A stretch of DNA of 64,000 nucleotides from Lachnospiraceae bacterium (GCA_022794035.1 JAAWDX010000003.1:248001-312000), one strand, 5' to 3'; positions 16,177 through 24,820 are shown, numbered from the stretch's first letter. Notes: generated by a model from the letters alone, not told the origin. Made by a program: numbers and translations.

Positions 16177-18276
16177 ATGCATTTTTCAAAAGCGGTTGTC
16201 CGGTACCGCGTTCCGATTTTAATCTTGGCGCTTTTGCTGATGATTCCTTCTGTTTTGGGAATGGCGGGCACCCGGATCAATTATGATATGCTGGATTATC
16301 TGCCGGAGGACATGGATACCATTGTGGGGCAGAATGAATTGATGGAGGAGTTTGGCAAGGGCGCTTTTTCGTTTATTATTATGGAGGATATGCCGGAGCA
16401 GGAGGTGGCGGCGCTTAAGAAAGAGATCGAGCAGGTGGCACACGTGGAAAGCGTGATCTGGTATGATTCTTTGGTGGATCTTTCGGTTCCGATGGAGCTG
16501 CTGCCGGATTCGATCTACCGTGAGTTTAATACGGAGCATTCGACCATGATGGCTGTCTTTTTTGACAGCTCTACATCGGCGGATATCACGATGGATGCGA
16601 TTCGTTCGATCCGAAGCCTTTGCACAAAGCAGTGCTATGTTTCGGGGATGTCGGCTCTGGTTACGGATCTGAAGGATCTGTGTGAAAAGGAAGAGCCCAT
16701 TTATGTGGGGATTGCGGTAGCGCTGGCCTGTGCGGCGATGCTGCTCTTTTTGGATAGCTATCTGGTGCCCTTTGTGTTCTTGGCATCCATCGGCATTATG
16801 ATTCTGATCAATCTGGGATCGAATTATTTTATGGGAGAAATTTCCTATATCACAAAGGCGCTTTCTGCTGTGCTGCAGCTGGCAGTGACCATGGATTACT
16901 CGATCTTCCTGTGGCACAGCTATAATGAGCAGAGGGAAAAGACGGCTGATGCTAAAGAGGCGATGGCTGTCGCCATTCAGGAAACACTGACCAGTGTGCT
17001 GGGCAGTTCGATCACCACGGTGGCTGGATTCATTGCGTTATGCTTTATGTCCTTCACGATGGGCAGAGATCTGGGTATTGTCATGGCTAAAGGGGTCTTG
17101 CTGGGTGTGATCGGGTGTGTTACGGTGCTACCGGCTCTGATTTTGGTGCTCGATACGCCGCTGCAAAAAACAAAGCATCGTTCCCTGATTCGCGGCTTTG
17201 GAAAAACGGCCAAGGGCGTCGTTAAAATTTTTCCGCTATTTCTGGTGATTTTTGCTGCTCTTATACCGCCTGCGTACTATGGCTATCAGAAAACCAATCA
17301 GGAGGTATACTATGACATGGGAGAGTGCCTGCCTCAGGATATGGAATATGTGATTGCCAATTCAAAGCTGAAGGAAGAGTTTAATATTGCCTCTACGCAT
17401 ATGATTTTGATTGACCGCGGCACGAGTGCCAAGGAGATTCATCAGATGACGCAGGAGATGGAGCAGGTAGAGGGCGTGAAATATGTACTCAGCCTGGAGT
17501 CTATTGTAGGCAGCCGGATTCCAGAAGAGATGATCCCCGATTCGATAGCCGGGATTCTAAAAAGCGATCGCTGGGAGCTCATGCTGATCAATTCGGAATA
17601 TAAGGTTGCCGGCGAAGAGGTGAATGAGCAGATCAACCGGCTGAATGAAATTTTGAAGCGATATGATGAGGGTGGCATGCTGATTGGAGAAGCGCCCTGT
17701 ATGAAGGATATGATCGAAACTACCGACCATGATTTCAAGGTCGTCAATATAATATCCATTTTGGCAATCTTTTTCATCATTGCACTGGTAGAAAAGAGCG
17801 TTTCGCTGCCCTTCATTTTGATCGCGGTGATCGAGCTGGCTATCTTTATTAACCTGGGGCTGCCGCATTATCTGGGACAGAGTCTTCCGTTTATTGCGCC
17901 GATCTGTATTAGCACGATTCAGCTGGGAGCCACAGTCGATTATGCCATTTTGATGACCACGCGCTATAAAGCGGAGCGGCTTGGCGGAGCAGATAAAAAG
18001 GAGGCCGTGCATACCGCACTGCTAACTTCCATCCCTTCCATCATTGTATCAGGAATGGGACTTTTCGCCGCCACCTTTGGCGTCGCTGTCTATTCCAATA
18101 TTGATATCATTAGCTCGATGTGCATGCTGATGGCCAGAGGAGCCGTAGTCAGTATGCTGGCTGTTATCTTTATTTTACCGTCGCTACTGCTGCTGTGCGA
18201 TAGAGCCGTATGCGCGACCACATGGGGCATGAGAAAATTGAGTAAACATTCTAAACGCAATCAGGAGGCAATCTAA
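16177..18276 (+). CDS. MMPL/RND-family transporter
   Basis: Large efflux-type membrane protein, 699 aa, with two halves of the same build. Each half has one membrane helix, an extracytoplasmic domain of roughly 150 residues, and a five-helix block (DSYLVPFVFLASIGIMILINLG in the first; SLPFILIAVIELAIFINLGLP in the second). Acidic residues within TMDYSIFLWH and ATVDYAILMT fit proton coupling in RND pumps. ATG 16177 lies 9 nt after GAGAGG. MMPL proteins export lipids or hydrophobic compounds in actinobacteria; the substrate here is unknown. The next gene encodes a secreted coiled-coil protein and starts 2 nt after the stop. Confidence 0.88.
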   Translation: MHFSKAVVRYRVPILILALLLMIPSVLGMAGTRINYDMLDYLPEDMDTIVGQNELMEEFGKGAFSFIIMEDMPEQEVAALKKEIEQVAHVESVIWYDSLVDLSVPMELLPDSIYREFNTEHSTMMAVFFDSSTSADITMDAIRSIRSLCTKQCYVSGMSALVTDLKDLCEKEEPIYVGIAVALACAAMLLFLDSYLVPFVFLASIGIMILINLGSNYFMGEISYITKALSAVLQLAVTMDYSIFLWHSYNEQREKTADAKEAMAVAIQETLTSVLGSSITTVAGFIALCFMSFTMGRDLGIVMAKGVLLGVIGCVTVLPALILVLDTPLQKTKHRSLIRGFGKTAKGVVKIFPLFLVIFAALIPPAYYGYQKTNQEVYYDMGECLPQDMEYVIANSKLKEEFNIASTHMILIDRGTSAKEIHQMTQEMEQVEGVKYVLSLESIVGSRIPEEMIPDSIAGILKSDRWELMLINSEYKVAGEEVNEQINRLNEILKRYDEGGMLIGEAPCMKDMIETTDHDFKVVNIISILAIFFIIALVEKSVSLPFILIAVIELAIFINLGLPHYLGQSLPFIAPICISTIQLGATVDYAILMTTRYKAERLGGADKKEAVHTALLTSIPSIIVSGMGLFAATFGVAVYSNIDIISSMCMLMARGAVVSMLAVIFILPSLLLLCDRAVCATTWGMRKLSKHSKRNQEAI

Positions 18277-18278
18277 TC

Positions 18279-20483
18279 ATGAAAAAAGGAATAAAAAGAA
18301 AAGTGGCGCTGGGGCTATGCGCGGCTGTCATGCTTAGCGGCATGCAGGCTCCGGCTTTAATGGTCGGCGCAGCGCAGGAAAAAGAAGAGCCACAATCAAG
18401 TGTGTCAAAAGAGGAAACGGTATATATTTTGACGGAAGCAGATGGCAGCATGCAGGATGTCATCGTCAGCGACTGGCTGAAAAATCCGCAGAAGGCAGAT
18501 ACGATCTCAGAACGGTCGGATCTGACAGAAGTAGAAAATGTAAAAGGAGACGAGACCTATACAGACGAAGCCGGACATGTGCGCGTTTGGAACGCGGGAG
18601 GCAAGGACATCTATTATCAAGGGAGAAGTGAGCAGACACCTCCTATTGCTCTTTCCGTCAGCTATGAACTGGACGGAAAGCCGATTTTACCGCAGGAGCT
18701 GGCAGGAAAAAGCGGCAAGGTGCGTATTCGCTTCACATATACCAACTCGCAGTATGAAACCGTGGATATCGATGGTAAAAAAGAGAGAGTCTGCGTTCCC
18801 TTTGCTGTACTGACAGGCATGATTCTTGATGACGAGGTCTTTCATAATGTAGAGGTAATCGGCGGAAAGCTCGTCAACGATGGCAGCCGCACCGCAGTCG
18901 TCGGCATTGCCTTCCCGGGAATTCAGGAAAGTCTGCAGCTGCCAGAGCAGGCTGCCGGGCTTCCCAGTACGCTTGAGATCACAGCCGATGTAGAAAACTT
19001 TGCGATGGGCATGACGCTTAGCATCGCAACCAATGAAGTTTTCAATCAGATTGATATCCAGCAGCTGGATTCCATAGAGGATCTAAAAGGTTCTCTGCAG
19101 AAGCTGACAGACGCTATGGATCAGCTGATCAATGGCTCTTCTGACCTTCGTGAGGGTCTGCGCACCTTATCTGAAAAATCCGGTACGCTGGCAAACGGCG
19201 TAGATCGTCTTACCTCCGGCGCATCTGCGATTCACAGCGGCATGAAGGAGCTTGCGAGCGGCGCAGAAAAGCTCTATGAAGGCGCTTCCAGATTGCAGGA
19301 GGGACTGGATACACTGGTCAGTAACAGCAGTCAGCTGACAGCAGGAGCGGCGCAGGTGTTCCGCACTTTGCTCGATACAGCGGCTGCGCAGCTGCAGGAA
19401 GCCGGGCTGTCTGTGCCGGCTATGACGATAGAAAATTATGCAGATGTTTTAAACGGCATCATCAATTCATTGGATGAAGCAGCCGTATATCAGCAGGCGC
19501 TGTCGCAGGTCACTGCTGCGGTGGAGGCTAACCGCGCGCAAATTATAGCGGCCGTGCAGGATACGGTTAAGGAGACGATTCGCGCCAAGGTCTGCGAGGC
19601 GGCAGAACAGACCGTCACAGAGCAGGTCACGCAGACTGTATATGAAACCGTGAAGGATCAGGTGATCCTGGCTGCGACCGGTCTGGATAGAGCTGCCTAT
19701 GAAGCCGCCGTTTCTGCAGGCAGCATTACCGAGGAGCAGCAGTCACAGATTGCCAGCGCAGCTGAGGCGCAGATGCAGACAGAGGATGTGCAGCAGAAAA
19801 TAGCTGTCGCCGTCCAGCAGCAGATGGCCAGTGAAGAGGCAAAGGCCATGATAGAAGGACAGATCGCAGCACAGCTGCAAAGCGACGAAGTGCAAAGTCT
19901 AATCGCGCTGCAGACAGAGGCGCAGGTGCAAAAGCTCATAGCAGACAATATGGCAAGCGATGCCGTACAAAGCCAGCTGGCAGCCGCCTCCGAAGGAGCA
20001 AAGGCAGTCATTGCCCTGAAAAGTTCATTAGACAGCTATCATGCCTTTTATTTAGGACTGTACGCCTATACGGCAGGAGTGGCAGAGGCAGCAACGGGCG
20101 CAGGAGAATTAAAAACAGGAGCTGAAAGCCTGAAGACAGGAGCCGGCGCTTTAAATCAAGGTACAGGAGAGCTTTATAACGGCTTGGTTACGCTGCAGGA
20201 CTCTGTACCGGCACTGTTAAGCGGAATTTCACAGCTTTTAAATGGCTCAGCACGCCTTGCGGACGGAATCAAGGAATTAAATGAAAAGGGGATTGAAAAG
20301 CTGATCGGTGCCTTAGATGATCCGGAAAAAGTAGGAGATGTTTCGCTGCTTTTGAAAAGGATCAAAGCAGGCTTAGAGCTGTCAAAAGAGTATCAGTCCT
20401 TTTCAGAAATAGATGAAAAGATGGAAGGAAAGGTGAAATTCATTTATCGTACGGAAGGGATTGAGATTAAGAAGGAATCGTAA
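18279..20483 (+). CDS. Secreted xxxLxxG-repeat coiled-coil protein, MMPL partner
   Basis: 734-aa exported protein. A signal peptide (VALGLCAAVMLSGMQAPALMVGAA) is followed by a beta-rich N-domain to about residue 250. Next come two arrays of leucine-glycine heptads (LANGVDRLTSGASAIHSGM; LKTGAESLKTGAGALNQG) as in YhgE/Pip proteins, separated by a long Ala/Gln/Glu-rich helical stretch (about residues 400-590). Unlike YhgE/Pip it has no C-terminal membrane segments. Its position right after the MMPL gene suggests an extracytoplasmic helper of the pump. ATG 18279 follows TCAGGAGG. A terminator follows. Confidence 0.82.
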   Translation: MKKGIKRKVALGLCAAVMLSGMQAPALMVGAAQEKEEPQSSVSKEETVYILTEADGSMQDVIVSDWLKNPQKADTISERSDLTEVENVKGDETYTDEAGHVRVWNAGGKDIYYQGRSEQTPPIALSVSYELDGKPILPQELAGKSGKVRIRFTYTNSQYETVDIDGKKERVCVPFAVLTGMILDDEVFHNVEVIGGKLVNDGSRTAVVGIAFPGIQESLQLPEQAAGLPSTLEITADVENFAMGMTLSIATNEVFNQIDIQQLDSIEDLKGSLQKLTDAMDQLINGSSDLREGLRTLSEKSGTLANGVDRLTSGASAIHSGMKELASGAEKLYEGASRLQEGLDTLVSNSSQLTAGAAQVFRTLLDTAAAQLQEAGLSVPAMTIENYADVLNGIINSLDEAAVYQQALSQVTAAVEANRAQIIAAVQDTVKETIRAKVCEAAEQTVTEQVTQTVYETVKDQVILAATGLDRAAYEAAVSAGSITEEQQSQIASAAEAQMQTEDVQQKIAVAVQQQMASEEAKAMIEGQIAAQLQSDEVQSLIALQTEAQVQKLIADNMASDAVQSQLAAASEGAKAVIALKSSLDSYHAFYLGLYAYTAGVAEAATGAGELKTGAESLKTGAGALNQGTGELYNGLVTLQDSVPALLSGISQLLNGSARLADGIKELNEKGIEKLIGALDDPEKVGDVSLLLKRIKAGLELSKEYQSFSEIDEKMEGKVKFIYRTEGIEIKKES

Positions 20484-20498
20484 ATAAAAAGTTTTGAT

Positions 20499-20546
20499 AA
20501 ATTCCCTCTTTACTGGATAGTCCAGCAAAGAGGGAATTTTTATATT
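20499..20546 (+). terminator. Rho-independent terminator after the efflux module
   Basis: Perfect 13-bp stem AAATTCCCTCTTT (20499-20511) with 20527-20539, then T-rich sequence. Confidence 0.85.
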
Positions 20547-20552
20547 TTTGTA

Positions 20553-20581
20553 TTGCTAATGGATATACAAAGGGATATAAT
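20553..20581 (+). promoter_or_regulatory. Promoter of the RelB-like gene
   Basis: TTGCTA (20553-20558), 17-nt spacer, TATAAT (20576-20581). Confidence 0.65.
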
Positions 20582-20613
20582 AATATCAATCTAAAATGAA
20601 AGGTGGTATCATT

Positions 20614-20913
20614 ATGGCTACAAAAAGCGCAAATGTACTGGCTCGTGTTGAACCAGAAATAAAGGAACAAGCTGAATCTATCATGTCCAAACTTGGATTG
20701 CCCGCTTCGGTTGTTATCAATGCACTATATAAGCAGATCATTATGACTGAAAGTATTCCTTTTTCACTGTCGTTGCCGAAAAAACCTGCTACACTAGATT
20801 CTATGGATACAGAAAAATTTAACTCCATTATGAAAAAGGGATTGGCACAAGCTGAATCAAATCAGTCACGTCCTATTGCTGATGTTTTTGCGGATTTAAG
20901 ACGGGAAATATAA
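20614..20913 (+). CDS. RelB/DinJ-family antitoxin, orphan
   Basis: 99-aa protein with the ribbon-helix-helix start typical of RelB/DinJ antitoxins (ATKSANVLARVEPEIKEQAESI, then KLGLPASVVINALYKQI) and a C-terminal toxin-neutralising tail (PIADVFADLRREI). ATG 20614 follows AAAGGTGG; an earlier in-frame ATG at 20596 overlaps the ribosome site. These antitoxins normally precede a RelE/YafQ RNase toxin by a few bases. None is present here: the following 280 bp hold only a methyltransferase fragment. It may be a decayed pair or an orphan regulator acting on a toxin elsewhere. Confidence 0.83.
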   Translation: MATKSANVLARVEPEIKEQAESIMSKLGLPASVVINALYKQIIMTESIPFSLSLPKKPATLDSMDTEKFNSIMKKGLAQAESNQSRPIADVFADLRREI

Positions 20914-20997
20914 TAATGGATAATATCTATAGGAAATGTGATCAGTTACGGCAATTATCACAGAGTATGCCATAATCAAATCACTGAACTCAAATCT

Positions 20998-21192
20998 ATG
21001 GGGAAAGTTAAGAGGATAGAATGGGGTTCTGATCAGGATTTGAAATTTAAGAATCAAAGAACGCAGCCGGTCATTGATATGGCAAAAGAATCCAGATTAA
21101 AGATCCAAAGTATATTCTTGATATTGGGCGGCGGGCTGGGAAATAGCACAGGTGTCGAATACCAAAGAAATGATGTCCATGCTGTTCGATAA
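20998..21192 (+). pseudogene. Remnant of a SAM-dependent methyltransferase gene
   Basis: The frame MGKVKRIEWGSDQDLKFKNQ, then RTQPVIDMAKES, resembles the N-terminus of trans-aconitate-methyltransferase-like enzymes. The SAM-binding motif I is broken: ILDIG is readable in one frame near 21115-21130 and the following G-x-GNST in the next, so a frameshift lies between them. The rest of the gene (normally about 250 aa) is missing; the reading stops at 21192. It lies between the orphan RelB gene and a terminator, in a patch of decayed accessory DNA. Assigned by eye. Confidence 0.5.
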
Positions 21193-21216
21193 ATTAAAGA
21201 AAAATGGTATATAAAA

Positions 21217-21257
21217 AAGCGTTAGAACTGACAAATATCAGAACTAACGCTTCTTTA
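21217..21257. terminator. Hairpin terminator between convergent genes
   Basis: AAGCGTTAG...(21217-21231) pairs with 21238-21252 (CTAACGCTT end), A-rich before and T-rich after, so it can act on both strands. Confidence 0.7.
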
Positions 21258-21282
21258 TTTGAAATCCTATTTAGAACCTTTT

Positions 21283-22128
21283 TTATAGCTCAATGATTTT
21301 TCCGTCATACGAGATATCTAGGTCAAAGGGCTGAGCCGCCTCGACCAGCTGCTGATGGAGCAGGTGCCCATTGTGTGAAAAATGATTGGCAACGCAGCGC
21401 GTATGCGCATCAATAACGCCGATCTCTTTCATCTCATCACGCACCCGCACCACATCCGGAAGTCCTAAATGGCCTCCGCCGCAATGCGTGTCAATCTCAC
21501 CGCAGGTGGTATCAAAGCTAACCAGATCAACAGGCTTTTTCAGAGATTTAAAATATGTCCAGACCTCAGGCGCATAGTATCCGCTATCGTGAAGATAGAG
21601 AACAGAAATTCCCTCGGCATCCTCAATGTGATAGACAAAGGGCTGGTGGCCGGCCGACATGTGATGGGCAGGAAGCGGCGTGATGCGATAAGGACCAGCC
21701 TGCACCGTTTCAAACGGCGTCAGGATATGCCAGTGCATAGCCTCATCACTTGCCTGATCGAGTTCCCAGCCGCTGCAGCGGTAAAAGAAATCCTTTGTTT
21801 CCTGCGCGCAGTAAATATGAATATCCGGGCTTGCCATGTTGTGGCTGTAGCCAGAGCCGCGTACGCTTAGCTCCTGTGGATAAAAATGATCCATATGACA
21901 ATGCGTAATCAGAAGATGCTGTACCTTGGTCAGATCGAGACCATGCTGCAGCTTATGCATATAAGTATCGGGCGGCAGATCGATCAGCAGGTCCTCATTG
22001 ATCATTGCCTGTGAGCGCGTGCGGATATCCTTGCCGCCAAGGCGCGCTGCCTCTTTACAAAAATCACATTGACAAAAAACCGCCGGCCAGCCCTCAGCAG
22101 CAGCCGTTCCTAAATACATAAATTTCAT
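21283..22128 (-). CDS. MBL-fold metallohydrolase, PhnP-like
   Basis: 281-aa hydrolase of the metallo-beta-lactamase fold. It begins MKFMYLGTAAAEGWPAVFCQCDFCKEA, with the CxCxxC region seen in PhnP-type phosphodiesterases. It carries the metal motif THCHMDHF, HHMSAGH, and a C-terminal VANHFSHNG. PhnP cleaves cyclic ribose phosphates in phosphonate use, but no phn genes are nearby, so the substrate is open. Its ATG overlaps the stop of the upstream histidinol phosphatase by 4 bp, so the two are likely translated together. Confidence 0.85.
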   Translation of the reverse strand: MKFMYLGTAAAEGWPAVFCQCDFCKEAARLGGKDIRTRSQAMINEDLLIDLPPDTYMHKLQHGLDLTKVQHLLITHCHMDHFYPQELSVRGSGYSHNMASPDIHIYCAQETKDFFYRCSGWELDQASDEAMHWHILTPFETVQAGPYRITPLPAHHMSAGHQPFVYHIEDAEGISVLYLHDSGYYAPEVWTYFKSLKKPVDLVSFDTTCGEIDTHCGGGHLGLPDVVRVRDEMKEIGVIDAHTRCVANHFSHNGHLLHQQLVEAAQPFDLDISYDGKIIEL

Positions 22129-22991
22129 TTATGAACCTCCTCTTTATATGAGCGCGATAGCGCCAAATCACATAAACCGACCTCTTCAAAAAGAGAATCC
22201 CGCCCCAGAACCATGACAGAACGATAGCCAGCCTCCTGCAGCAGTGCAGTCGCCAGATCAAAATGAGCATCCAGCTTAGCCGCATCATGACAGTCAGAGC
22301 TAATCATAACAGGATATTGATGCTCCCTCAGAAAACGCAGCATCGTAAGATTTGGATAGGGCTGAGAGGCATAGCCGCGCGCAATTGCCCCGGTATTTAC
22401 TTCAGTAATCGCTCCGGTTTCCGCGCAGGCGCGGAGAGATTCGAGCGCTAGTTTCAGATAGGCCGGATCCTCCTCGTCGATCAGATGATGCGTATCATTT
22501 CGCTTGGTAATGAGATTGAAGTGCCCAATGATCGAAGGCCGCTTTTGCGTGAATAGCTCGGCAACCTGAGCATAATAGGTGCGCGCAAGCGCAAAAATGT
22601 CGCCGTGAAAGCCTTTTTCAAGCGTTTCATAAAAGGAATCCACAGAGCCGTCATAGGAGTAGAAGGCGCTTGTTTGGGGATCAAGATAATGATGAACACT
22701 GCCGATGAGGTATTCATAAGGGCTCAGATCCACCGAAGAATAATAATCAAGCTCCAGGCCGAGCCGAATGGTAAGCTGATCGCTGTAGACATGCTGCAGC
22801 CGGTGGATTTCCTGTATGTATTGCTGCGTCCCTGCCAGTGACATACCATAATCTAAGGTATTCTTGTGGTAAGAATGACCGGAAAAGCCGAGAGAAGTAA
22901 AACCGAGGTTAATAGCGGCTTGCACCATCTGCTCAGCGGAAGAGGCCGCATCACAGAACTGAGTATGCGTATGAGCATTAGATAAAATCAT
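22125..22991 (-). CDS. Histidinol-phosphatase, PHP family
   Basis: 288-aa PHP-domain phosphoesterase. Metal-binding motifs are visible: NAHTHTQFCD at the N-terminus, GFSGHSYHK, GLELDYYS, IGSVHHYL, and SSDCHDAAKLDAH near the C-terminus. The family (HisK/HisJ) removes phosphate from histidinol phosphate in histidine synthesis. Other his genes are not in the window, so a different phosphoester is possible. First gene of a two-gene minus-strand unit with a good promoter. Confidence 0.85.
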   Translation of the reverse strand: MILSNAHTHTQFCDAASSAEQMVQAAINLGFTSLGFSGHSYHKNTLDYGMSLAGTQQYIQEIHRLQHVYSDQLTIRLGLELDYYSSVDLSPYEYLIGSVHHYLDPQTSAFYSYDGSVDSFYETLEKGFHGDIFALARTYYAQVAELFTQKRPSIIGHFNLITKRNDTHHLIDEEDPAYLKLALESLRACAETGAITEVNTGAIARGYASQPYPNLTMLRFLREHQYPVMISSDCHDAAKLDAHFDLATALLQEAGYRSVMVLGRDSLFEEVGLCDLALSRSYKEEVHK

Positions 22992-23018
22992 AAATTAGAG
23001 CCTCCCTTACGGTTGCTT

Positions 23019-23046
23019 AGTATAGCATGGATAAGAAAAAAGTCAA
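23019..23046 (-). promoter_or_regulatory. Promoter of the histidinol-phosphatase operon
   Basis: On the minus strand TTGACT (23046-23041), 16-nt spacer, TATACT (23024-23019). Confidence 0.7.
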
Positions 23047-23160
23047 GCGAGCGGGAAAGGCATAGTTGCGGATCATAATGGTTTGCCTTCCTTGCCTGTT
23101 TGTATGAGCAGAGTGATAAAGGTTTCAAATTAGGAAATACTAAATACTAGAGAAAAAATA

Positions 23161-23207
23161 TTTACATTTAAACTTTAATAATATATATTATAAAGTATAA
23201 ATGTAAA
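23161..23207. promoter_or_regulatory. Operator/promoter of the AbiE genes
   Basis: Arms of 17 nt (23161-23177 and 23191-23207) pair with one mismatch around a 13-nt centre. The left arm starts with TTTACA, a possible -35, and TATATT (23184-23189) in the centre is a -10 at 17-nt spacing. AbiEi antitoxins are known to bind inverted repeats at their own promoter, so this is the probable autoregulatory site. Confidence 0.7.
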
Positions 23208-23231
23208 ATCTCTTTTTGGAGGCATGTTTTT

Positions 23232-23828
23232 ATGGATAGCATTTGGAGTAAAATCGAGAAAGTTGCAGAAGAAAATAATGGCTTTATAAAAACAAGTGCA
23301 GTTGAAGCTGCAGGAGTCAGCAGACCGATGCTTCGTAAATATATGAAGAATGGAAGACTGGAACAAATTCGTAAGGGGTTATATATTTGTGCAGACGATC
23401 TTGCCGATGAATTTGCTATGCTGCAACTACAGAGCACAAAGGCTATTTTTTCTTATGGAACAGCATTATATTTATGGGGATTGTCAGATCGTATACCACA
23501 TAAATTCGATGTAACAATACCGCAGGGTACGAATATTAGCCGGCTTAAAAGAGACAATCCAAATATCCGATGTCATTATGTGAAACGAGAAGTATACGAT
23601 ATGGGAATAAGTGAGGTTCGGTCGCCTCAAGGTGCCATGGTACGCTTATATGATAAGGAACGTTGTATATGTGATTTGATTCGGGATAAAGATAAAGTGG
23701 ACATTCAGATATACACACAGGCAATAAAAGAGTATTTTAATACAAAACCTGACAAGCGTAAGCTTTTGAAATACAGCAGGATTCTTGGGGTTGAAGCTAA
23801 AGTCAGAATCTATATGGAGGTATTATAA
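23232..23828 (+). CDS. AbiEi antitoxin / transcriptional repressor (type IV toxin-antitoxin)
   Basis: 198-aa AbiEi-family protein. The N-terminal winged helix reads GFIKTSAVEAAGVSRPMLRKYMKNGRLEQIRKGLY. The C-terminal domain has FSYGTALYLWGLSDRIPHKFDVTIP. AbiEi antitoxins repress their operon and counter AbiEii without direct protein binding. ATG 23232 lies after TTGGAGGCA. The stop overlaps the toxin start by one base (TAATG). The pair is more A+T-rich than its neighbours, in keeping with horizontal gain. Confidence 0.9.
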   Translation: MDSIWSKIEKVAEENNGFIKTSAVEAAGVSRPMLRKYMKNGRLEQIRKGLYICADDLADEFAMLQLQSTKAIFSYGTALYLWGLSDRIPHKFDVTIPQGTNISRLKRDNPNIRCHYVKREVYDMGISEVRSPQGAMVRLYDKERCICDLIRDKDKVDIQIYTQAIKEYFNTKPDKRKLLKYSRILGVEAKVRIYMEVL

Positions 23829-24667
23829 TGAAAACACCAGAGCAATTAAAAGGAAGCATACGTAGCATGGCGGTGAAGAAAAATCTTCGTGCTCAGGAAA
23901 TTCTGCAGATGTTTCTTTTTGAACGAGTATTGGAACGTTTGGCAAACTCTACTTATAAAAATAATTTTATTCTGAAAGGTGGTTTGCTTGTTTCCTCTAT
24001 GATTGGAATAGGAGAACGCACAACGATGGATATGGATACTACTGTGCGTGGTATTCAGACGGAGGAGGATGAAATCGTGAAAGTTGTCAAAGAGATTCTG
24101 GATGTAGAAGTTGGCGATGGTATTGTATTTGAATACCAAAGTATTGAGCCTATTCGTGAGGAGGATGTTTATCATAATTTTCGTGTACACCTGCGTGCAA
24201 AATATGGTAAAATTGATAGTCCGATGAAAATAGATGTTACAACTGGGGATGTAATTACCCCGGCAGCAATCCAATATGATTTTCCGATGTTATTTGATGA
24301 AAAGACAGTTCCCATTATGGCCTATACACTTGAAACGGTCCTTGCCGAAAAATATGAAACAATTATTCGCAGAAATATCGGTACAACAAGGGCCAGAGAT
24401 TATTATGATCTTCACACTCTATTTCAGAGCCGTAAATCAGAAATTTGTCTGGATGTTTTGAAAACAGCCGTTTTACATACTGCCGAAAAGCGCAATTCGG
24501 TTCAAGATATCAAAGAATGGCAGGATATTATCAAAGATATCAGAGAAGATTCACAGATGTATTTGCTTTGGGATAACTACGCTTTTGAAAATAAGTATAT
24601 TGGTGCGTTGAGATTTTGTGTTGTTCTTGATACCGTGGAAGAGATTGCAAAACTTCTGAGTTTTTAA
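23828..24667 (+). CDS. AbiEii/AbiGii nucleotidyltransferase toxin (type IV toxin-antitoxin)
   Basis: 279-aa toxin. The nucleotidyltransferase core shows ILKGGLLVSS, then RTTMDMDTTVRG with the paired acidic residues, and further on LETVLAEKYETIIRRNIGTTRARDYYDL. Related toxins (AbiEii, MenT) transfer nucleotides to tRNA or other targets, and AbiE systems abort phage infection. Translation is coupled to abiEi by TAATG. The key residues look intact, so the pair is probably functional. Confidence 0.9.
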   Translation: MKTPEQLKGSIRSMAVKKNLRAQEILQMFLFERVLERLANSTYKNNFILKGGLLVSSMIGIGERTTMDMDTTVRGIQTEEDEIVKVVKEILDVEVGDGIVFEYQSIEPIREEDVYHNFRVHLRAKYGKIDSPMKIDVTTGDVITPAAIQYDFPMLFDEKTVPIMAYTLETVLAEKYETIIRRNIGTTRARDYYDLHTLFQSRKSEICLDVLKTAVLHTAEKRNSVQDIKEWQDIIKDIREDSQMYLLWDNYAFENKYIGALRFCVVLDTVEEIAKLLSF

Positions 24668-24726
24668 ATGGTGATGGCCCTAGTGTTTTGAGTTTTCAAG
24701 TGAGGAATAGTAGTATAGAATTAGAC

Positions 24727-24755
24727 TTGTACAACCAGAAACCCTATGGTATAAT
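24727..24755 (+). promoter_or_regulatory. Promoter of the NahK-like kinase gene
   Basis: TTGTAC (24727-24732), 17-nt spacer, TATAAT (24750-24755). The 16-mer ACCCTATGGTATAATA (24741-24756) recurs exactly at 28790-28805. Confidence 0.7.
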
Positions 24756-24773
24756 ACGCACATAGAACGATCG

Positions 24774-24820
24774 CAAGAATCCCGCGGGGATTTCTTGTTT
24801 CGTTTGATATAGGTCAAACG
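24774..24820 (+). promoter_or_regulatory. Structured leader upstream of the NahK-like gene
   Basis: Two consecutive hairpins start about 15 nt after the expected transcript start: CAAGAATCCC with GGGGATTTCTTG (24774-24797), followed by TTT, and CGTTTGA with TCAAACG (24801-24820). The leader is about 170 nt long. It may be an attenuator or small RNA; no known riboswitch was recognised. Confidence 0.4.

Noticed and set aside
20938-21192. 84-codon frame as an intact small gene
   Set aside because: Only part resembles a methyltransferase N-terminus, the SAM motif is split by a frameshift and no ribosome site is visible, so it is listed as a remnant.
23000-23230. CRISPR or satellite array in the A+T-rich gap before abiE
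   Set aside because: Only one inverted repeat pair is present; there are no regularly spaced direct repeats.
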